DNA of 64,000 nucleotides, from positions 1-64,000 of IMG/VR virus record IMGVR_UViG_3300007516_001784. One strand, 5' to 3'. This stretch comes from a virus. Made by a program: the position numbers and the translations under genes. Of the stretch, positions 60,401-64,000 are shown piece by piece. The stretch's first letter is position 1. Every line of letters begins with the position of its first letter. The notes below the pieces were generated by a model. The model was not told the origin of the DNA. It saw nothing but the letters and a program-made list of their open reading frames with translations, and made no database searches.

Positions 60401-60750
60401 GCATTGCCTGGGAGCAGTTTTATCTTGGTATTTCACTTAGTGGTAGCGAAGCCGACATCTACAAAGCCCGCCACAAGTGCGTGGACCTAGTGAAGAACGC
60501 CTCTGCTGATATGGCTTTCGAGATTGCCGTATGTGTTGATAGCGTACGTCAAATTACAACCAAGAAGGGTGATGACATGGCCTTTGTGACGGCTCGTGAC
60601 AATACCTATCAAATGGACAACATCGTCGTTTTTCCAAGAACATTTGCTCTATCTAAAGGGCTCTTGGAATCTGGCAATGTCATTCGCATTAAAGGTAAAG
60701 TTGATGATCGTGGCTCACTGATCGCTGACGTTGTGGAAAGACTTAAATGA
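57463..60750 (+). CDS. DNA polymerase III alpha-like (family C) polymerase
   Basis: The phage replicative polymerase. Residues 1-215 are a PHP domain (FTHLNVHSKASMLYGSANVK, then LGVDIFF). LLGRGRGSAGGSLVSYALGI at 366-385 and PDIDTD at 408-413 hold the palm motifs, with two catalytic aspartates. GYGFNKSHGVGYALMAYETA is the C-family fingers motif. An OB-fold-like end covers about 1000-1095. At 1,095 residues it is close to bacterial DnaE. Family C is used by some phages in place of families A or B. No clamp or clamp loader is visible in this window. Confidence 0.95.
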   Translation: MNFTHLNVHSKASMLYGSANVKDIIKCVKDLGQTSVALTDYSNLFNAIEFYKQAKTAGLKPILGVDIFFCEDAEQLRIQKVRQVSHLILLAETDEGWKNIARIVSEANSEANYYYNPRVDFKLLEKYKEGVICLTGGSLDGVIAKHLYDKPTEGSNDVEPAAIFKAEGMVRRFLKIYDQSHFFLEVQSTGLVQQEQINSRLRTMALKYGIKTVATGNVHYVHQHDAESHKTLLAMSENAYSKLTYTDFSHEEYYIKSREQMLAAGLQEAELDVTNEIAERCNVTIDINKRRLPKYAFVPDGKTSDEYLVEIANDGLSRILKVAGSEQDYQDRLDRELNDIREMGFSDYFLIVHDVISWIHSKEILLGRGRGSAGGSLVSYALGITDIDPLQYGLIWERFLNKGRGGLPDIDTDVPRSKRQKVLEYVRNRFGAGNVAQLVTFNGLQARAVLKEVFRVYNMPFDEANKITALVPAKNDEHVAISLDEAIESVKELKEYAEKYKPWFTIARALEGCYKSTGLHAAAVVISDVPFDESAYPLTRSKDGDLIFGWDMNTVDSLNLLKLDILGLNTLDDIQVTMDLVAERRKIDIARASMPLDDPVTYAMIGQGFTVGVFQIEKQLGRTWSKNLRPESIEQLSDLCSIIRPGPLDSGMATQYRDVKMKGADPTYIHPALEPILKNTYSGLLYQEQVIEICRVLAGMSLIDADKVRKAMGKKKPEEMKKWEQVFITGCSKSGIDPDIALAIWSYIDKFAGYGFNKSHGVGYALMAYETAYLKANYTVEFLCAKLSNSDGEAEKLSGLVYDAKLFGIEVTPPRVTHANKDFDVVTDRHIAFGLTALKGVGVAAVGDMIKLSKGLKTFDEIIWKWATTKSKVTSATMMAFIKGGALDDVQENRVRGISRLKLLDNLTEKERETVTQLMQIETDVTDWVRFVKSLSDDNKVDQIKEKYGVTIPNVRRRATIRELLQEYDAGELFDSKAQRIAWEQFYLGISLSGSEADIYKARHKCVDLVKNASADMAFEIAVCVDSVRQITTKKGDDMAFVTARDNTYQMDNIVVFPRTFALSKGLLESGNVIRIKGKVDDRGSLIADVVERLK

Positions 60751-60962
60751 ATTACGAATACGATTTTGAAGATATTGGTCTCACGGAAGATCAACGCAAA
60801 CTTGTTGAATTGGGTATGGCAAAGGTTGAAGATCTTAATGTCATCATCAAGAAAGCAATTAACGCACGATCAAAAAACGGCTGGGAACCACTTTATCCAT
60901 TCTCTGTACCGCTCATGTGGTTTAGACGAATTCCTCCCACACAAAAACGAAAAACTAAGTGA
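60747..60962 (+). CDS. Unknown small protein, 71 residues
   Basis: Starts at an ATG overlapping the polymerase stop by 4 bases (ATGA). The product has an acidic N-terminus (NYEYDFEDIGLTEDQ), a helix, and a basic end (RRIPPTQKRKTK). No family recognised. Direct coupling to the polymerase suggests a small replication accessory protein. Confidence 0.6.
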   Translation: MNYEYDFEDIGLTEDQRKLVELGMAKVEDLNVIIKKAINARSKNGWEPLYPFSVPLMWFRRIPPTQKRKTK

Positions 60963-61010
60963 CAGTTATGTTGATTGGTGATATCATAATGATGGATAGA
61001 GGACTTAGAT

Positions 61011-61670
61011 ATGATGGTTGATGTACCTGACGACACAGTAGCACAGATTCTTGAACAGTATCATCCCTTTGTTCGCTACATTGCTAAACGTGCCTGTTGC
61101 TCATCTGCGACGCTTGATGTCAACGACTTGTATCAGGTTGGAGATATGGCTGTTTTACGAGCGGTTAAAGCATATGATCCTTCATCTGGCACTAACATCA
61201 AGTCGTTTGTTACAAGCTCCATTCGAAACGCGATCTTTAACGAGGCGGCTCGTTTTCTTGGTGTATTGACAGTTGATTTTAGAACGACTGCCTTGGCGTC
61301 TATGGCGGCAAAATTGCACGAAAAAGGACAAAGTGACGAAGAGATTGCAGTTGCGTTAACTAACAAGTATGGTCGCAATTTCGATGCAGATCATGCTCGC
61401 GACTTGCATATCACCTATAGTCGTAGACACTATACACAAGTCCAAGAAGATATCACGGTAGACGGCATTGAGAATGATTTCTCGATCAAGGATCTATTAG
61501 ACAGTGTTGTAAAGGACGAGACAGATCGTATCATCCTTTATAGACGCATACTGGGGGGTCTCTCTGTAGAACAGATAGCGGCCATTCTTCATATTTCAAG
61601 AAGGGCGGTTTCCAAAAAAGAGACCTGTCTTAAGACCAGAATCAAGCGAGCCCTTGAGAACGCGACATAA
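61011..61670 (+). CDS. Alternative sigma70-family factor
   Basis: Directs host RNA polymerase to phage promoters. Region 2 is at about 35-80 (DLYQVGDMAVLRAVKAYDPS, then SFVTSSIRNAIFNEAAR). A region-3-like part follows (KGQSDEEIAVALTNKYG). Region 4 is a helix-turn-helix at about 182-210 (GLSVEQIAAILHISRRAVSK). At 219 residues it is like SigF/FliA-type factors and lacks region 1.1. AGAGGA lies eight bases before the ATG. It is the best candidate for reading the TTAGTNTAWT motif, but nothing direct proves that. Confidence 0.85.
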   Translation: MMVDVPDDTVAQILEQYHPFVRYIAKRACCSSATLDVNDLYQVGDMAVLRAVKAYDPSSGTNIKSFVTSSIRNAIFNEAARFLGVLTVDFRTTALASMAAKLHEKGQSDEEIAVALTNKYGRNFDADHARDLHITYSRRHYTQVQEDITVDGIENDFSIKDLLDSVVKDETDRIILYRRILGGLSVEQIAAILHISRRAVSKKETCLKTRIKRALENAT

Positions 61671-63475
61671 TGTATAAGAAACGAATTCTATTTGTTGGTG
61701 AAGCTAGTTTTTTGAGTACTGGTTTTTCAACCTACTATCGTGAGTTGTTGCCTCGATTAGCCGCTACAGGCAAGTATGAAATTGCTGAGCTTGGCTCGTA
61801 TGCACGTCAGGATGATCCTCGTGTACAAGAGTTTATTGCTGGTCGTTGGCGTTTTTATGGCGTGATGCCAACCACTGATGAAGAGAATCGAGTTTTTCAA
61901 CAGCCAAGTCCGCACCCACGTACACGCGGACAAAACACTAATCAGTTTGGTGAACACAAGTTTGCTTACGCTCTTGTTGATTTTAAGCCGGATATCGTTA
62001 TTGATATTCGTGACTGGTGGATGCTTGAATTCCAAGAACGTAACATCTTTCGCTCATGGTACAAGTGGCTTGTAATGCCAACGGTTGACGCTGAACCTCA
62101 ACAAGAAGAGTGGATTCAGTCATATGAAAACGCCAACATGGTTTTGGCGTATTCGGATTATGGCATTCATACGTTGCGTCGCCAATCTTCGCTAGCTACA
62201 AACGGCAAGCGTGCCATGAAGATTTTCCCGAAGCCGATGCGTCCTGGCGTAGACATTAACTCTTTCAAGCCAACTGACAAGAAGACGAGTCGCGAACACT
62301 GGAATTTGGCCGCTGACGTACCTATTATTGGTACCGTTATGCGTAATCAAAGTCGCAAACTCTATCCCGATCTTATTGACGCTTTTGCGTTAATGAAGAA
62401 TAAGTATAAGGGCGAGTCACAAGTTGACAAGGCTGTATTACTCATTCATTCGTGTTGGCCAGACAACATGCATTCATATGACTATCCTCGTCACGTAGCA
62501 CGCCTAGATCGTTATGAGTGGATGGCCAATCATCATAAGGGCATTCGCGGTAGCGTCTTGCAATCTCTCTATTGTCATTCTTGTAAGCAGCCGTCTGTCA
62601 CTTTTGCCGCCAACCTCTTTGGTCGTCCGGTTCAAGAAGGACGCATTAAGCTACCGTGCTGTTATTGCGGCAAGACGGACGCTTCGCCGCCGAGCACGAG
62701 TGTTGGCTTCGACCGCAACGATCTAGCTAAGCTATACAATCTGATGGATGTTTACGTTCAGTGTTCTATTTGTGAAGGCGACGGCATGCCTATTCAAGAA
62801 GCCAAGGCTTGTGGTGTCCCAGCCTTGGTTATGGATTACACCGCCATGCGAGAGAAGGGCCGTTACCCTGATTACTCTCATTTCAAGGAATCTGATATCA
62901 ATGAACGTAATTATACGTGCCACAAGGGTGGTGAAGTAATTAACGTTGATAGATACTATTATGAACCTGAAACTTCATGCAAGAGGGCGTTGCCTGATAT
63001 CGCTGATCTAGCACTTAAAATGCGTAACATGATTAAGGATCCAGTGCGTCTAGCGGCACTTAGTAACGAGGCTCGTGAATGCGTTGAAGAAAACTACAAC
63101 TGGGATGAGTTGTGGCATCAGTGGGAGTACGTGTTGGATAATGTCAAAATTTTGGATCGTGCCGATACATGGGATAGTCCCATCGCTCAGATTGACGAAG
63201 TGCGTAGCACTCCTGTTCCGGCTAACCTGAGCGATGAGGAGTTTGTGAATTGGCTATACTTGAACATTCTTAAGTATCCTTCGGTGGATACCGAAGGGGC
63301 CAAGATGTGGATCTCTCACATTCAACAGGGCGTAACACGCGATCAACTCATGCAGCAATTTGTCTCGATCGGTAATCAGCAATCAAGTGCTAGCAAGATG
63401 CGTGATCAAGTGCGACTTGAAATGAGTGATAAGCTGTCGGCTTTGCCGACGAAGAAGTCGCAGGAGTTTGTATGA
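61670..63475 (+). CDS. GT4-type glycosyltransferase with zinc ribbon and DUF4214-like tail
   Basis: The 601-residue protein opens with ILFVGEASFLSTGFSTYYRE, a Rossmann start. CEGDGMPIQEAKACGVPALV at about 367-386 is the donor-binding E-x7-E region of GT4 enzymes. Between them CHSC (about 301) and CCYCGK (about 328) form a zinc-ribbon insertion. Residues 521-565 (FVNWLYLNILKYPSVDTEGA, then WISHIQQGVTRDQLMQQFV) match the DUF4214 pattern, often found on surface-linked and glycosyltransferase proteins. The acceptor is unknown. It overlaps the sigma gene by one base and the next transferase by 4. Confidence 0.78.
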   Translation: MYKKRILFVGEASFLSTGFSTYYRELLPRLAATGKYEIAELGSYARQDDPRVQEFIAGRWRFYGVMPTTDEENRVFQQPSPHPRTRGQNTNQFGEHKFAYALVDFKPDIVIDIRDWWMLEFQERNIFRSWYKWLVMPTVDAEPQQEEWIQSYENANMVLAYSDYGIHTLRRQSSLATNGKRAMKIFPKPMRPGVDINSFKPTDKKTSREHWNLAADVPIIGTVMRNQSRKLYPDLIDAFALMKNKYKGESQVDKAVLLIHSCWPDNMHSYDYPRHVARLDRYEWMANHHKGIRGSVLQSLYCHSCKQPSVTFAANLFGRPVQEGRIKLPCCYCGKTDASPPSTSVGFDRNDLAKLYNLMDVYVQCSICEGDGMPIQEAKACGVPALVMDYTAMREKGRYPDYSHFKESDINERNYTCHKGGEVINVDRYYYEPETSCKRALPDIADLALKMRNMIKDPVRLAALSNEARECVEENYNWDELWHQWEYVLDNVKILDRADTWDSPIAQIDEVRSTPVPANLSDEEFVNWLYLNILKYPSVDTEGAKMWISHIQQGVTRDQLMQQFVSIGNQQSSASKMRDQVRLEMSDKLSALPTKKSQEFV

Positions 63476-64000
63476 AATTACTATTCACTGGCCCGCTATT
63501 GGATTTTAGTGGATTCGCTCATGCCTCACGTATCTTTCTGCGTACGCTCTTGCAAGATGATAATATTGTCGTGACAGCACGGGCACTCAAATACGATCAG
63601 CTAGACGTTGGTCAGGCTTTCAAGCCAGACGCTTGGCTATCCGCCGTTCTCGCAAGAGACTTGCAGGACGTTGATGTAGCCATTCAGATGACAACGTGTA
63701 ATGTCGAGGCTGTACCAATTCCTGGCATCCTGAATGGATTGTATACGTTCTTAGAAAGCAGTCATATGCAGTTGTCTTGGGTAGCCAAGGCTAATGAGTT
63801 TGACTTCTTGATGGTGCCATCTAAATCTAACGCAGAAGCGATGTTTAACTCTGGCGTGGTTAAGCCTATTGTTGTGTGCGGTCTTCCATGTGACGAAGAT
63901 GTATACGCCAAGCAGTACGAGCCGTACACTCTTGAGCACGCTGGCGACCGCACGGTGTTCTACAACATCTGTCAGTTGAGTAACAAGAAGGGGATTGACG
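63472..64000 (+). CDS. Glycosyltransferase, N-terminal part, cut by the window end
   Basis: An open frame runs from the ATG at 63472 (overlapping the previous stop, ATGA) to the window end, 176 codons without a stop. It opens KLLFTGPLLDFSGFAHASRI, a Rossmann-like start with the same S-G-F pattern as the gene before. FLMVPSKSNAEAMFNSGV, PIVVCGLPCDEDVY and a final NICQLSNKKGI resemble GT4-type acceptor domain and hinge strands. The donor-binding half lies outside the window. Confidence 0.7.
   Translation, partial: MKLLFTGPLLDFSGFAHASRIFLRTLLQDDNIVVTARALKYDQLDVGQAFKPDAWLSAVLARDLQDVDVAIQMTTCNVEAVPIPGILNGLYTFLESSHMQLSWVAKANEFDFLMVPSKSNAEAMFNSGVVKPIVVCGLPCDEDVYAKQYEPYTLEHAGDRTVFYNICQLSNKKGID

Overview
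This window is part of the genome of a tailed double-stranded DNA bacteriophage. The virion genes come in the usual order: terminase, portal, prohead protease/scaffold, major capsid, neck, major tail protein, tail assembly chaperones, an 1,796-residue tape measure protein and large tail-tip proteins. No sheath gene is visible, so a long, non-contractile (siphovirus-like) tail is the best reading. A Gram-negative host is suggested, but not proven, by a phage gene for an outer-membrane beta-barrel-like protein and by a lipoprotein metalloprotease. Both window ends cut through genes, so the genome is larger than 64 kb. No tRNA, rRNA, CRISPR array, insertion sequence or integrase was found.

Layout. 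(1) 1-60 is the end of a rightward gene followed by an intrinsic terminator. (2) 229-7354 is a leftward block of 12 mostly small, tightly packed genes: unknown proteins, a C39-like cysteine peptidase, a short class-I release factor, an outer-membrane barrel, a SLOG-family protein, a dCMP-deaminase-like enzyme and a secreted metzincin. (3) 7355-7602 is a divergent control region. (4) 7603-12491, rightward, holds a sigma-like protein with a cysteine cluster, a probable small terminase, two glycosyltransferases, a secreted Cys-rich protein and an ERCC4 nuclease. (5) 12491-50152, rightward, is the virion module. (6) 50265-61670 is the replication and recombination module: RecA-like protein, Vsr-like nuclease, DnaB helicase, DnaG primase, Cas4-like nuclease, ClpP-like protease, a C-family DNA polymerase and a sigma factor. 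(7) 61670-64000 holds two further glycosyltransferases, the second cut by the window end.

Control. A ten-base motif, TTAGTNTAWT (one copy has C at position 5), lies in most of the larger gaps of the virion module. Two more copies face left in front of the leftward block. It is probably a single-element late promoter, perhaps read with the phage-encoded sigma factor. Several copies are preceded by a terminator and followed by a leader hairpin. The replication module and the release factor instead have sigma70-like promoters.

Most notable observations: the release-factor gene seems to start at an ATG in a different frame that ends at CTT-TGA, exactly where the release-factor homology begins in the +1 frame. 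This is the arrangement of the RF2 programmed frameshift. Others are the late-promoter motif family, a leader that can hide the metzincin ribosome-binding site, a hexanucleotide repeat giving a poly-glycine hinge in the tape measure, a histidine-rich HxH protein in the head module, and an excess of Ser-Gly-aliphatic tripeptides in tail proteins of a phage with four glycosyltransferases.
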